A stretch of 64,000 bases of DNA from Arthrobacter horti (GTDB lineage Bacteria; Actinomycetota; Actinomycetes; Actinomycetales; Micrococcaceae): assembly GCF_030731045.1 (NCBI RefSeq), contig NZ_JAVALS010000009.1, positions 1 to 64,000 of the forward strand. Direction: 5' to 3'. The notes beneath the pieces are model-generated. The model saw only the letters and a program-made list of their open reading frames with translations, made no database searches and had not been told where the DNA came from. Positions 46,730 to 55,514 of the stretch are shown here, one piece after another. The first letter of the stretch is position 1; each line of letters opens with the position of its first letter. A program made the position numbers and the translations under genes.

Positions 46730-47818
46730 ATGCACGCCGAGGAACGGCACGCGCTCATCCAGCAGGAACTGACCCTGAGCGGCAAGCTCGTGGCCACCGA
46801 ATTCGCCGAGAAGGTGGGGGTCTCCGGCATGACGCTGCGGCGGGACCTCGCGTCCCTCGAACGGCAGGGCGTGCTGCGGCGCATCCATGGCGGGGCGGTG
46901 CCACTGGAGACGCCGCTGAGCAGCGGGAACACCTTCCGGCCGGCGCAGGCGAATCAGCTGACCATCGGGCTGCTGGTGCCCACCTCGCAGTACTACTTCT
47001 CGCTCATCATCAAGGGGGCCGGGCGGGCGGCGCAGCAGGCCGGGGCGCGGCTGGTGCTGGGCGTGAGCGGGTACGACCCGGAGGAGGAGCTCCGCCTCAC
47101 GCGACGGTTCCTGGCCTCTCCGATCGACGGCCTGCTCATCACGCCGATCGGCTCGGATGACGCGCCGAGCCCCACGCTGGACGCCCTGTACGACGCGCGG
47201 ATCCCCGTGGTGATGGTGGAGCGGCCGCTGGACAACGTGCTGGATCCGGGACCGTGGGACAGCGTGTTCACCGATCATGTGCGCGGGACGGAGCGGCTGG
47301 TGCGGCGGTGGGTGCAGGCCGGCGGCGGGCCGGTGGCGCTGGGGATCCTGGAGGACAGCCCCAATTCGCCGCCGATCGAGACAGGGTACCGGCGTGCGAT
47401 GGACTTGACCGGACACGAGCCGCAGGTGGTGCGGATCCCGTCCTCGGCGCATGCCTCTGAGGCGCACCGGGCGGCGCTGGCGCGACTGGCGGAGACCTGC
47501 CGCAGGGATGGGATCCGGGGCGTGCTGGTCCACAACGACGGCTGCGCACTGGCGCTGACGGAGCTGTTCCTGGAGCAGGGCGTGCGGGTGCCGGAGGACG
47601 TGGAGGTGGTGGCGTACGACGACGAGATTGCCTCCCTGGGGCTGCTCCCCCTCAGCGCCGTGGCGCCGCCGAAGTTCGAGCTGGGTCACCGGGCGGCGAG
47701 CCTGTGCCTGCAGAGGGTGCGGGACGGCTTCTGCGCGCGGGAGCGGGTGGCGCTCTCACCGCAGTTCGTGCCGCGGCAGTCGACGCGGACGCAGCTGCCG
47801 GCGGGGCTGGCTTTGTAA
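46730..47818 (+). CDS. Hybrid regulator: DeoR-type HTH with LacI-type sugar-binding domain
   Basis: The protein is 362 aa from ATG 46730, which has AGGG four bases upstream; the ATG at 46703 sits inside the operator. The N-terminal 60 residues are a DeoR winged helix (AEERHALIQQEL, VSGMTLRRDLASLERQGVLRRIHGGAV). Residues 75-350 form a periplasmic-binding-protein-like domain (TIGLLVPTSQYYF, DGLLITPIGSDD, VLVHNDGCALAL, DVEVVAYDD). LacI proteins normally have a different HTH. It probably senses a sugar and controls DUF2264 and the dehydrogenase. Confidence 0.88.
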   Translation: MHAEERHALIQQELTLSGKLVATEFAEKVGVSGMTLRRDLASLERQGVLRRIHGGAVPLETPLSSGNTFRPAQANQLTIGLLVPTSQYYFSLIIKGAGRAAQQAGARLVLGVSGYDPEEELRLTRRFLASPIDGLLITPIGSDDAPSPTLDALYDARIPVVMVERPLDNVLDPGPWDSVFTDHVRGTERLVRRWVQAGGGPVALGILEDSPNSPPIETGYRRAMDLTGHEPQVVRIPSSAHASEAHRAALARLAETCRRDGIRGVLVHNDGCALALTELFLEQGVRVPEDVEVVAYDDEIASLGLLPLSAVAPPKFELGHRAASLCLQRVRDGFCARERVALSPQFVPRQSTRTQLPAGLAL

Positions 47819-47855
47819 GTCTTCACCCCACCGCGTTCTGGTCTGTTCATCTACT

Positions 47856-47869
47856 TGTGCGAATGCACA
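47856..47869. promoter_or_regulatory. Operator-like palindrome before the dehydrogenase gene
   Basis: TGTGC-GAAT-GCACA is a perfect 5+5 inverted repeat with the same 14-base geometry as 46689-46702. The sequence GTTCAGATGGAAG just downstream is 12/13 identical to that beside the first operator. Confidence 0.4.
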
Positions 47870-47889
47870 CCCGGAGTTCAGATGGAAGG

Positions 47890-48918
47890 GTGAGTACTTC
47901 GTACGTTTCCCCTGCGCCGTACCGCATCGCGCTGGCGATGCCGCGAGACGTGGCCGGGTGGTTCTTCCCGCCCGCCGTGCTGGACGCGCTGCCGCCGGAG
48001 CTGGAGCTGCTGAGCCGGGAGCCGCTGGAGTCCTTCGATTCACCTGAGGCTGAGGTGATCCTGGGCTCGGTGGATGGGCTGCTGACGTGCTGGGGGACGC
48101 CCCTGATCGATGCATCCGTCCTGGACAGGGCGCCGCGGCTGCGGACCATTCACCACGCGGCGGGCACGGTGAAACCGCATGTGGCACGGGTGTGCTGGGA
48201 ACGAGGGCTGCAGGTGACGTCCGCGGCGGATGAGAATGCGATCCCGGTGGCGGAGTACACCGTGGCGATGGTGCTGCTGGCGAACAAGAAGATCTTCCAG
48301 CTCAGCGGCAGGCTCCATCGCGAGCGGACTGCGATGGATCCGCAGGCGCTGTTCCCGGGAATGGGGAACCACCGGAAGAGGGTGGGGGTGATCGGGGCGT
48401 CCCGAATCGGGCGGCACGTGCTGCGGCTGCTGGAGCCGTACTCGCTGGAGCTGTGCGTGGCGGACCCGTACCTTTCGACAGAAGAGGCGGCCGCGCTGGG
48501 TGCCCGGCTGCTGCCGCTCGACGAGCTCGTGGCGACGAGCGACGTGGTGACGCTCCACGCGCCGTCGTTGCCGTCCACGGCGGGGATGATCAGCCGTGCT
48601 CTGATCAGCGCCCTGAAGCCCGGGGCGACGTTCATCAACACGGCCCGCGGGGAGCTGGTGGACCAGGACGCGCTGGCGGAGCGGCTGGCCGTGGGTGACG
48701 TGTACGCGGTCCTGGACGTGACCACGCCGTGGGTCCTGCCGGAGGGCTCGCCGTTCTACGAGCTGCCGAACGTGCTACTGACGCCACACATCGCAGGGTC
48801 ATTGGGGACGGAGCTGGAGCGGCTGGCGGCGAGTGCTCTCGGTGAGGCGAGCCGGGCGGCGCGGGGTGAGGCGTTGCTTCATGAGGTGACGCTGGCGGAG
48901 CTGGACCGGATGGCGTAG
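47890..48918 (+). CDS. D-isomer-specific 2-hydroxyacid dehydrogenase (SerA-like)
   Basis: The protein is 342 aa from GTG 47890. The start is uncertain: ATG 47863 and ATG 47938 are in frame. The NAD-binding fold shows VGVIGASRIGRHVLRLL, and catalysis is indicated by the Arg in TARGELVD, the Glu region and HIAGS near the C-terminus. The NAD site motif has GxS in place of the usual GxG (GASRIG). It lies downstream of the hybrid regulator with related promoter repeats, suggesting one regulon with DUF2264 for sugar-acid breakdown. Confidence 0.85.
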   Translation: MSTSYVSPAPYRIALAMPRDVAGWFFPPAVLDALPPELELLSREPLESFDSPEAEVILGSVDGLLTCWGTPLIDASVLDRAPRLRTIHHAAGTVKPHVARVCWERGLQVTSAADENAIPVAEYTVAMVLLANKKIFQLSGRLHRERTAMDPQALFPGMGNHRKRVGVIGASRIGRHVLRLLEPYSLELCVADPYLSTEEAAALGARLLPLDELVATSDVVTLHAPSLPSTAGMISRALISALKPGATFINTARGELVDQDALAERLAVGDVYAVLDVTTPWVLPEGSPFYELPNVLLTPHIAGSLGTELERLAASALGEASRAARGEALLHEVTLAELDRMA

Positions 48919-48930
48919 GGCGTCACCGAA

Positions 48931-49188
48931 CTACGCCTGGCGATCTCCCGGATCTGAGTGGGCTTCCGTGCTGTCTCGTCGACGGCCGGCGCGCTTCGCG
49001 AGCCACTCTTGCCTGTACTCATCGACCTTCCGCGCTTCACGGCTGCCCGCATCGGCAGCCCAGCCGACGATGATCGCTCCCAGAAGCGCTGAGACCGCCT
49101 GAACGGGCCCGAACGCGACCCAAATTACCCCGCAGACCACCAGCCCGATAAGACCAGCAACGAGGATCTTCTTCGTTCTCCGGTTCAC
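48931..49188 (-). CDS. Small two-helix membrane protein beside the Fic remnant
   Basis: The 85-aa protein starts at GTG 49188, with GGGGAGG ten bases upstream. It has a basic start (NRRTKK), two hydrophobic helices (about residues 8-27 and 30-45) and a charged tail. It overlaps the residual open frame of the fic remnant in another frame. Function unknown. It may have been brought in by the event that cut the toxin. Confidence 0.6.
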   Translation of the reverse strand: MNRRTKKILVAGLIGLVVCGVIWVAFGPVQAVSALLGAIIVGWAADAGSREARKVDEYRQEWLAKRAGRRRDSTEAHSDPGDRQA

Positions 49189-49594
49189 TACAGCCTCCCC
49201 ATGACTTTCCATCGACTGCATAGGCCTTATCACCATATTCCGCATCACCGATCTTCGGGTCAGTCAGCAGTGTGCTGGACTGCCAGAATTCTTCGATCTG
49301 GAGCCCGGCGTTCTTGAGAAACGGCGTCTCCAAGAACTGCGATGTTCCCTTGCTGATCTCCACGGTTCTGAGCAGTCCGGCCCAGTCCCAGACATCCTGA
49401 TAGAGCCGTCGGTGAATCCCTTGCAGATGGGCCAGGCCGAACCCAGCGTCAACGGGGTCCAGGGCAAGTTCGCGCCGACGTAAAAGGGAGAATTCCCGCT
49501 CAATCTCAAGAGCATTCCTCGGGTCACGGAGCCCCAGTTTGTTGATCAGGACCTCGGTGCCGGGATAACAGTAAGGGTCGGTGAAATCAGACAT
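49037..49594 (-). pseudogene. Truncated Fic-family toxin (FicT remnant)
   Basis: The frame from ATG 49594 begins with the class I Fic N-terminal domain: CYPGTEVLINKLGLRD, then LAHLQGIHRRLYQDVWDWAG and LRTVEISKGTSQFLE. The similarity stops near LLTDPKIGDAEYGDKAY (about 49220). The catalytic helix with HPFx(D/E)GNGRxxR, needed to transfer AMP, is absent. The remaining codons to 49037 look like out-of-frame sequence and overlap the membrane protein gene. The start overlaps the antitoxin gene by 8 bases, the normal FicA-FicT arrangement. It should be inactive. Confidence 0.8.
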
Positions 49595-49820
49595 TTCCGG
49601 CGGATATTTCTTTCGCTCGGAGTTGCGAGGCTCGATTGCGAACAGCCTCAAGGGCCGTAGGAAGCTCAACCAGGCCGCTCACATAGCGGTTGACGATCTT
49701 CATCCCCACCACATCAGGCATCGCGCCTTCAAGATCCCAGCTGGCAAGGATGTCAGTCATCGATTCTCGGCGTGCCGCGACGTTGTCAGAGCGAACGATC
49801 ATGGACTTATCAAACGACAT
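49587..49820 (-). CDS. FicA/VbhA-like antitoxin
   Basis: The 77-aa protein contains Ser27-Trp-Asp-Leu-Glu31-Gly32. This fits the class I Fic inhibitory motif (S/T)xxxE(G/N), whose Glu blocks ATP binding in the partner toxin. The downstream segment IVNRYVSGLVELPTALEAV fits the VbhA-type C-terminal helices. It starts one base after the XRE gene stop and overlaps the fic start. The antitoxin appears intact while its toxin is not. It could now be a leftover, or act as a trans inhibitor of another Fic protein. Confidence 0.75.
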   Translation of the reverse strand: MSFDKSMIVRSDNVAARRESMTDILASWDLEGAMPDVVGMKIVNRYVSGLVELPTALEAVRNRASQLRAKEISAGNV

Positions 49821-49821
49821 C

Positions 49822-50061
49822 TCAGGCTCCTTCAGCTTCAGCACCGGAAAGATCGGCAAATGGGTTCGCCCCTAGAACATCGAGCACAGCAAGAGCCTTG
49901 CCCAGCTCAGCCCTTGGGTGCCCGGATTCGAGTTCGATAACGAACACCCGACTGACGTGGGCATGCTCTGCAAGCTGTGCCTGCGTGAGACCCCGCTGTT
50001 TCCGGGCATCCCGGACTATGGTTCCGACGCGACCGACCGTATCGATGGATGCAGAACTCAT
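49822..50061 (-). CDS. XRE-family regulator, HipB-like
   Basis: The 79-aa helix-turn-helix protein (VRDARKQRGLTQAQLAEH, VSRVFVIELESG, GKALAVLDVLG) is of the HipB size and pattern. Normally such a gene precedes hipA; here it precedes a FicA-like antitoxin by one base. ATG 50061 has a TAAAAT -10 only 6 bases upstream, so the message is probably leaderless. It likely represses its own operon from the repeats at 50068-50118. Confidence 0.82.
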   Translation of the reverse strand: MSSASIDTVGRVGTIVRDARKQRGLTQAQLAEHAHVSRVFVIELESGHPRAELGKALAVLDVLGANPFADLSGAEAEGA

Positions 50062-50067
50062 AGACCA

Positions 50068-50118
50068 ATTTTACCGGGAATGTCGCCGTACGGGAACATC
50101 CTAGGGTGAGTTCCCGAG
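50068..50118 (-). promoter_or_regulatory. Promoter and repeat operator of the XRE-Fic operon
   Basis: The -10 TAAAAT (minus strand) is at 50068-50073. Three related blocks with a GGGAA or TTCCC core follow upstream: GGGAATGTC (50076), GGGAACATC (50092) and GAGTTCCCGAG (50108). The first two are direct copies 16 bases apart and the third is inverted. This pattern suits a small XRE repressor. Confidence 0.45.
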
Positions 50119-50282
50119 CCCAGGGCATGCCTCAGGTGTCTGCACCATCCAGACCCGTGCACCATGTCCACCGCTACTGCACCAGCAGTTCAGCGTCGCG
50201 CCCCACCTCATCCCCCGGGCGGACCCATATCTCCCTCTCCGCTCCGAAGCACACTGTCAGGAGCCGCCGCTAGGGTGAGAGG

Positions 50283-52736
50283 GTGAGCACCGTGCAGACC
50301 CTTCACGACCGTCCCGATGCACCCCTGGCCGGCCTGAGCGAGGCCGAGGTCGCGGAGCGGGTCGCCGCGGGGGCCGTGAACCGCACCGAGGACTCCACGG
50401 GCCGCAGCATCTGGGACATCGTCCGTTCCAACGTCTTCACCCGGATCAACGCCATCTTCGCAGTGCTCGCCGCCATCGTGGTGTCCACCGGTTACTTCAT
50501 CGACGCCGCGTTCGGCCTGCTCATCATCGCCAATAGCGTGGTCGGAATCATCCAGGAGGTCCGTGCCAAGCGCACCCTGGACCGGCTCGCGATCGTGGGC
50601 CAGGCCAAACCACGTGTCCGCCGCGACGGCACCACCCTGGAGCTGCCGCCGGAGGACGTGGTCCGGGACGATCTGATCGAGCTCGGCCCTGGCGACCAGG
50701 TCATGGTGGACGGCGAAGTCCTCACCGCCGCCGGTCTGGAAGTGGACGAATCCCTCCTCACCGGCGAATCCGACGCCATGGCCAAGGCCCCCGGAAGCGA
50801 AGTCCTCTCCGGCAGCTTCGTCTCCTCCGGCACCGGCATGTACCGCGCCACCAAGGTCGGCTCCGAGGCCTACGCCGCCAAGATCTCCGCCGAGGCCAGC
50901 AAGTTCAGCCTGGTCGACTCGGAGCTGCGCAACGGCATCAACAAGATCCTCAAGGTCATCACCTGGCTTCTCCTCCCGGCCGGCGCCCTCTCCATCTACA
51001 ACCAGCTCTCCGGCCGGCAGGCCCTGCCCGACGCTCTCCGCGGCATGGTCGCCGCCCTGGTCCCCATGGTCCCGGAAGGCCTGGTCCTCATGACCACCAT
51101 CGCCTTCGCCGTCGGTGTCATCCGCCTGGGCCGCCGCCAGTGCCTGGTCAACGAACTCCCCGCCATCGAGGGCCTGGCCCGCGTGGACGTCGTCTGCGCG
51201 GACAAGACCGGCACTCTCACCGAGAACGCCATGCGCCTCGGCTCACTGGAGTTCCCCGTGCACGACGACGCCGCCGCACCGGAGCGCGCGAACGGTGCGG
51301 CCGGGCGTCTGGCCGCCTCCGTCCTGGCCGCCCTCGCGGCCAGCGACCCCCGCCCGAACGCCTCCATCGAGGCCATCGCCGAGGCCTACCCGGACGTCCC
51401 CGGCTGGACCGTCGTGGACACCCTGCCCTTCGCCTCCAGCCGCAAGTACTCGGGCGCCTCGTTCTCCGCCACGGACGCCCCGGAAACAGACGGCGCCTGG
51501 CTCCTCGGCGCCCCGGACGTGCTCCTCGACGCACTGGCGAGCTCCCCCGCGGCGGAGGCGTCCGCCGTCGCGCATCTGGACGTCTGGCACCGCGAGGCTG
51601 AGCGCTTCGGTTCCCAGGGCCTGCGCGTGCTGCTGCTGGCCCGCGCCCGCGAACTCGACGCCGCCACCCTCACGGCCCCCGCCGCCCTGGTGGTCCTGGA
51701 GCAGAAGATCCGTGCAGAGGCCCCGGCCACGCTCGAGTACTTCGCCGGCCAGAACGTGGAGGTCAAGATCATCTCCGGCGACAACGCCGGCTCCGTGGGC
51801 GCCGTCGCACATTCCCTGAAGCTGCCCGGCGCCGAGCGCACCGTGGACGCGCGCACCCTGCCGTCCGATGCGGAGGCTCTCGCCGAGGAGGTCCAGCGCG
51901 GCACCGTATTCGGCCGCGTCACCCCGGACCAGAAGCGCGCCATGGTCGGCGCGCTGAAGTCCAAGGGCCACACCGTGGCCATGACCGGCGACGGCGTCAA
52001 CGACGTCCTGGCGCTCAAGGACGCGGACATCGGCGTCGCGATGGGCGCCGGCAGCCCGGCGACCCGCGCCGTGGCGCAGATCGTGCTGCTGGACAACTCC
52101 TTCGCCACCCTGCCGCACGTGGTGGCCGAGGGGCGGCGCGTGATCGGCAACATCGAACGCGTCGCCACCCTGTTCCTGACCAAGACCGTCTACTCCGTGC
52201 TCCTGGCCATTCTGGTGGGAATGCCCGGGCTGATCGGCCTGGCCCAGGTGCCGTACCCGTTCCTGCCGCGCCATGTCACCATCGTCGGCTGGTTCACCAT
52301 CGGCCTGCCCGCCTTCGTGCTCTCCCTGGCGCCCAACCACGACCGCGCCCAGCCCGGCTTCGCCTCCCGCGTGCTGCGGCGCGCGCTGCCCGCCGGCGTC
52401 GTGGTCGGCGTTGCGTCCTTCGTCTCCTACCTGCTGGTGCGCGGCGACGCGGTGCCGCAGGCGCAGAGCTCGACGGCGGCCCTGCTCACCCTCATGAGCA
52501 TCGCGCTGTGGGTGCTGGCGATCGTCGCCCGGCCCTACACCTGGTGGAAGGTGCTGCTGCTGGTCGCCATGATCGGCGGGACGCTGACCATGTTCCTGCT
52601 CCCGGTGGCCCGGGCCGTGCTGCAGCTGGAGATCGGCTCGTCCGCCCAGCTGTGGACGGCGTTCGGCTGTGCGGCCGCGGGCATCGTGCTCGTGGAGATC
52701 GCCTGGATCCTGGGGAACCGGAAGCGGTCTTCTTAG
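50283..52736 (+). CDS. ctpE: CtpE-type cation-transporting P-type ATPase
   Basis: The 817-aa P-ATPase has LTGES (actuator), PEGL in helix 4, the phosphorylated Asp307 in DKTGTLTE and TGDGVND. There are eight to ten membrane helices and no N-terminal metal-binding domain. Long stretches ([34 protein letters not shown]) match mycobacterial CtpE, a calcium-uptake pump linked to envelope integrity. It is a single gene ending in a long palindrome. Calcium specificity is inferred from the family. Confidence 0.93.
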   Translation: MSTVQTLHDRPDAPLAGLSEAEVAERVAAGAVNRTEDSTGRSIWDIVRSNVFTRINAIFAVLAAIVVSTGYFIDAAFGLLIIANSVVGIIQEVRAKRTLDRLAIVGQAKPRVRRDGTTLELPPEDVVRDDLIELGPGDQVMVDGEVLTAAGLEVDESLLTGESDAMAKAPGSEVLSGSFVSSGTGMYRATKVGSEAYAAKISAEASKFSLVDSELRNGINKILKVITWLLLPAGALSIYNQLSGRQALPDALRGMVAALVPMVPEGLVLMTTIAFAVGVIRLGRRQCLVNELPAIEGLARVDVVCADKTGTLTENAMRLGSLEFPVHDDAAAPERANGAAGRLAASVLAALAASDPRPNASIEAIAEAYPDVPGWTVVDTLPFASSRKYSGASFSATDAPETDGAWLLGAPDVLLDALASSPAAEASAVAHLDVWHREAERFGSQGLRVLLLARARELDAATLTAPAALVVLEQKIRAEAPATLEYFAGQNVEVKIISGDNAGSVGAVAHSLKLPGAERTVDARTLPSDAEALAEEVQRGTVFGRVTPDQKRAMVGALKSKGHTVAMTGDGVNDVLALKDADIGVAMGAGSPATRAVAQIVLLDNSFATLPHVVAEGRRVIGNIERVATLFLTKTVYSVLLAILVGMPGLIGLAQVPYPFLPRHVTIVGWFTIGLPAFVLSLAPNHDRAQPGFASRVLRRALPAGVVVGVASFVSYLLVRGDAVPQAQSSTAALLTLMSIALWVLAIVARPYTWWKVLLLVAMIGGTLTMFLLPVARAVLQLEIGSSAQLWTAFGCAAAGIVLVEIAWILGNRKRSS

Positions 52737-52741
52737 CCCTC

Positions 52742-52802
52742 CGCGAGAGCGCAGCTGACGCCCCTGAAACCGAGTTTTAGGGGCGTCAGCTGTTACTTCG
52801 CG
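52742..52802. repeat. Long intergenic palindrome, CGCGAGAG/CAGCTG type
   Basis: CAGCTGACGCCCCT-GAAA and TTTTAGGGGCGTCAGCTG are the inner arms (18 of 19 paired). CGCGAGAG/CTTCGCG form the outer part. It lies between the convergent ctpE and metB genes, starting 6 bases after the ctpE stop and ending 6 before the metB stop. It is the complete version of the half element at 127-157. Confidence 0.8.
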
Positions 52803-52808
52803 AGGGGT

Positions 52809-53969
52809 CTAGAGCTGCCCGAACGCCTGTTCCAGGTCCGCCAGGAGGTCCTCCACGTTCTCAATGCCGCAGGAGAGACGCAGCAGGTTCTCCGGAACCG
52901 CCAGCTCGGTGCCCTTGACGGAGGCGTGGGTCATTTCGGACGGGTAGTTCATGAGGGACTCGATGCCGCCCAGAGACTCCGCCAGCGTGAACACCCGAGT
53001 GGACTCGGCGATCTTCCGGGCCGCGGCCTCACCGCCCTTGAACTGCACGGACACCATGCCGCCGAAGCCGCGCATCTGCTTCGCCGCGAGCTCGTGGCCC
53101 GGGTGATCCGGCAGTCCCGGGTACAGCACGGCCTCCACCTCAGGACGGGTGAGCAGCCACTCGGCCACGGCCTGGCCGTTCTGGCAGTGCCGGTCCATGC
53201 GCACGCCCAGCGTCTTCAGGCCACGCGTGGTGAGGAACGCGTCCATGGGACCGGACACGCCACCGGCGGCGAACTGCAAGAACTGCACCTTCTGCGCCAG
53301 TTCCTCGTCCTTGAGCACCACGGCGCCGCCCACCACATCGGAGTGACCGCCGATGTACTTGGTGGTGGAGTGGATGACGATGTCGGCACCCAGGGCGAGC
53401 GGGTTCTGCAAGTAGGGCGACGCGAAGGTGTTGTCGACCACCAGGAGGGCCCCGGCGTCGTGCGCCACCTCGGCGAGTGCTGCGATGTCACTGATGCGCA
53501 TCATGGGGTTCGACGGCGTCTCCACCCACAGCAGGCGGGCCTGGTTCGCGCGGACCACCTCGGCCACGGCGGCCGGATCGCCCATGTCGACGGCCGAGTG
53601 CCCGATGCCCCAGTCCCCGTGAATACGGGCGATGAGACGGTAGGTGCCACCGTACGCGTCGTTGCCGAGGACGATGTGGTCACCCGGGCGGCACAGTGCC
53701 CGGATGAGGGCGTCCTCCGCGGCCAGGCCGGAGCCGAAGGAGTAGGCGAAACGCCCGCCCTCCACGGCCGCGAGCTGCTCCTGCAGGGCGTCACGGGTCG
53801 GGTTGCCGCCACGGCCGTACTCGTAACCGTCGCGCAGGCCGCCGATGCCGTCCTGCGCGTAGGTGGAGGAGAAATGCAGGGGCGGAACCACGGCGCCGGT
53901 GCGCGGCTCGAAGGCCTGACCTGCGTGGATGGCGGTGGTGTTGAAGCCGGCTGCGGAGGTGTCAGTCAT
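52809..53969 (-). CDS. metB: Cystathionine gamma-synthase/lyase-type enzyme
   Basis: The 386-aa PLP enzyme is of the Cys/Met metabolism class. The PLP lysine is Lys204 in STTKYIGGHSD, with YGGTYRL, VETPSNPMM and DNTFASPYLQNP around the cofactor and the GGIESL substrate-site segment. ATG 53969 is chosen over GTG 53975 for its better ribosome-site spacing. It sits 27 bases after cbs. Synthase (homoserine ester plus Cys) and gamma-lyase (cystathionine to Cys) activities cannot be separated by sequence alone. Pairing with cbs favours reverse transsulfuration, as in mycobacteria. Confidence 0.9.
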   Translation of the reverse strand: MTDTSAAGFNTTAIHAGQAFEPRTGAVVPPLHFSSTYAQDGIGGLRDGYEYGRGGNPTRDALQEQLAAVEGGRFAYSFGSGLAAEDALIRALCRPGDHIVLGNDAYGGTYRLIARIHGDWGIGHSAVDMGDPAAVAEVVRANQARLLWVETPSNPMMRISDIAALAEVAHDAGALLVVDNTFASPYLQNPLALGADIVIHSTTKYIGGHSDVVGGAVVLKDEELAQKVQFLQFAAGGVSGPMDAFLTTRGLKTLGVRMDRHCQNGQAVAEWLLTRPEVEAVLYPGLPDHPGHELAAKQMRGFGGMVSVQFKGGEAAARKIAESTRVFTLAESLGGIESLMNYPSEMTHASVKGTELAVPENLLRLSCGIENVEDLLADLEQAFGQL

Positions 53970-53996
53970 TCTCACGGACCTTTCGAACGGCGGGAA

Positions 53997-55382
53997 TCAG
54001 TGGCTGAGGTAGTTGAGGAGGTCGTGACGGGTCACGACGCCCACGGGGGCGCCCACAAAGGTCACCATGATGGTGTCCGACTCGGAGAGCAGCTCCCGCG
54101 CGGCGGAGATGGATTCCAGGGATCCGATCACGGGGAGCCTCTCCCCCATGTGGTCCGCGATCTTGTCCGTGAGTTTCGCCTCGCCGCGGAACAGCTTGCT
54201 GGTCAGGCTGCGCTCATCCACGGAGCCCAGGACCTCGCCCATCACCACGGGCGGTTCGGCGGAGAGGACCGGGATGTGGTCCACACCGAACTCGGTCATG
54301 ATGTTGATGACGTCGCGGACGCTCTCATTCGGGTGGATGTGGACCAGATCCGGCATGGAACCGGTCTTGGACTCCAGCACCGCGCCCACGGTGTCCTCCT
54401 CGGAGCCGGGCAGGAAGCCGTAGGAGCGCATCCACTGATCGTTGAAGATCTTGGCCAGGTAGCCGCGGCCGGAATCCGGCAGGATCACGACGACGACGGC
54501 GTCCTCCGGCAGTTCGCGCGCGGCGCGCAGGGCGGCCACCACCGCCATGCCGCTCGAACCGCCCACCAGCAGGCCCTCTTCGCGGGCCAGGCGGCGGGTC
54601 ATGGCGAAGGACTCGGCGTCGTTGACGGCCAGGACCTCATCCGGGACGGACTTGTCGTAGTTGCCGGGCCACATGTCCTCGCCCACGCCCTCGACGAAGT
54701 ACGGGCGCCCGGTGCCTCCGGAATAGACGGAGCCTTCCGGGTCCGCACCGATGACCTTGACGCGGCCGCCCTCGGACTCGGGACGGTCTTTGGAGATCTC
54801 CTTGAGGAAGCGGCCCGTTCCGGTGATGGTGCCGCCGGTGCCCGCGCCGATCACCACGTGGGTGACCTTCCCGTCCGTGTCCCGCCAGATCTCCGGACCC
54901 GTGGACTCGAAGTGGCTGGCCGGGGCGGCGGGATTGGAGAACTGGTCCGGCTTGTAGGCGCCGGGGATCTCGCGGACCAGGCGGTCCGAGACGCCGTAGT
55001 AGCTCTGCGGGCTGTCCGGCGCGACGGCGGTGGGCGTCACCACGACCTCGGCACCGTAGGCCTCCAGGACAGCGCGCTTCTCCTCGCCCACCTTGTCCGG
55101 GACCACGAAGATGCTCTTGTAGCCCTTCTGCTGGGCCACCAGGGCCAGGCCCACACCGGTGTTGCCGCTGGTGGGCTCCACGATGGTCCCGCCCGGCTGG
55201 AGCAGGCCGCCGGCCTCCGCTTCGGAGACCATCTTGGCGGCGATCCGGTCCTTGATGGAGCCACCCGGGTTCAGGTATTCGAGCTTGACCAGGACGGTGG
55301 CCCTGATCCCCTCGGTCACGTGGTTGAGCTTGACCAGCGGCGTGTTGCCGATCAGGTCCAGGACGGAATTGGCGTACTTCAC
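53997..55382 (-). CDS. cbs: Cystathionine beta-synthase
   Basis: The 461-aa enzyme joins serine or O-acetylserine with homocysteine. The PLP fold has Lys44 in NPGGSIKDR, the substrate loop PTSGNTGVGLA and the phosphate loop GAGTGGTITG. Two C-terminal CBS domains (about residues 335-461) provide regulation, as in S-adenosylmethionine-responsive enzymes. No heme-binding N-terminal extension is present. GTG 55382 is preceded at 7 bases by a TAGAGT -10, so the message is probably leaderless. The next gene is metB. Confidence 0.93.
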   Translation of the reverse strand: MKYANSVLDLIGNTPLVKLNHVTEGIRATVLVKLEYLNPGGSIKDRIAAKMVSEAEAGGLLQPGGTIVEPTSGNTGVGLALVAQQKGYKSIFVVPDKVGEEKRAVLEAYGAEVVVTPTAVAPDSPQSYYGVSDRLVREIPGAYKPDQFSNPAAPASHFESTGPEIWRDTDGKVTHVVIGAGTGGTITGTGRFLKEISKDRPESEGGRVKVIGADPEGSVYSGGTGRPYFVEGVGEDMWPGNYDKSVPDEVLAVNDAESFAMTRRLAREEGLLVGGSSGMAVVAALRAARELPEDAVVVVILPDSGRGYLAKIFNDQWMRSYGFLPGSEEDTVGAVLESKTGSMPDLVHIHPNESVRDVINIMTEFGVDHIPVLSAEPPVVMGEVLGSVDERSLTSKLFRGEAKLTDKIADHMGERLPVIGSLESISAARELLSESDTIMVTFVGAPVGVVTRHDLLNYLSH

Positions 55383-55389
55383 GCTCCCC

Positions 55390-55395
55390 ACTCTA
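55390..55395 (-). promoter_or_regulatory. -10 element of the leaderless cbs transcript
   Basis: TAGAGT on the minus strand ends 7 bases before GTG 55382. The GGGGAGC between them is too close to the start to act as a normal ribosome site. Confidence 0.5.
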
Positions 55396-55487
55396 GTCGT
55401 TGGCACTGACACTGAAGAGGGCCCGGCAGGAGGCCGCCCGGACCTCCGCCGGAACACCCTGGGCGGCACTCCGCGCGATTGACTTAA

Positions 55488-55503
55488 TCGAACATATATT
55501 CGA
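55488..55503. promoter_or_regulatory. SOS (LexA) box upstream of the mutasome operon
   Basis: TCGAAC-ATAT-ATTCGA matches the actinobacterial LexA consensus TCGAAC-N4-GTTCGA with one mismatch. It ends 11 bases before the imuA' start, where a bound repressor would block transcription. The surrounding sequence is AT-rich, as expected for a promoter. Confidence 0.85.
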
Positions 55504-55514
55504 ACAATAGAAGC

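Noticed and set aside
49037-49220. A complete Fic protein with a divergent active site
   Set aside because: No HxFx(D/E)GN(G/K)R-like motif is found in this frame or in the other two frames of the region, and the codons overlap the adjacent membrane protein gene.
52926-55409. Long plus-strand frame opposite metB and cbs
   Set aside because: Composition is His/Gly/Val-rich shadow coding. The opposite strand carries two full enzymes with cofactor lysines.
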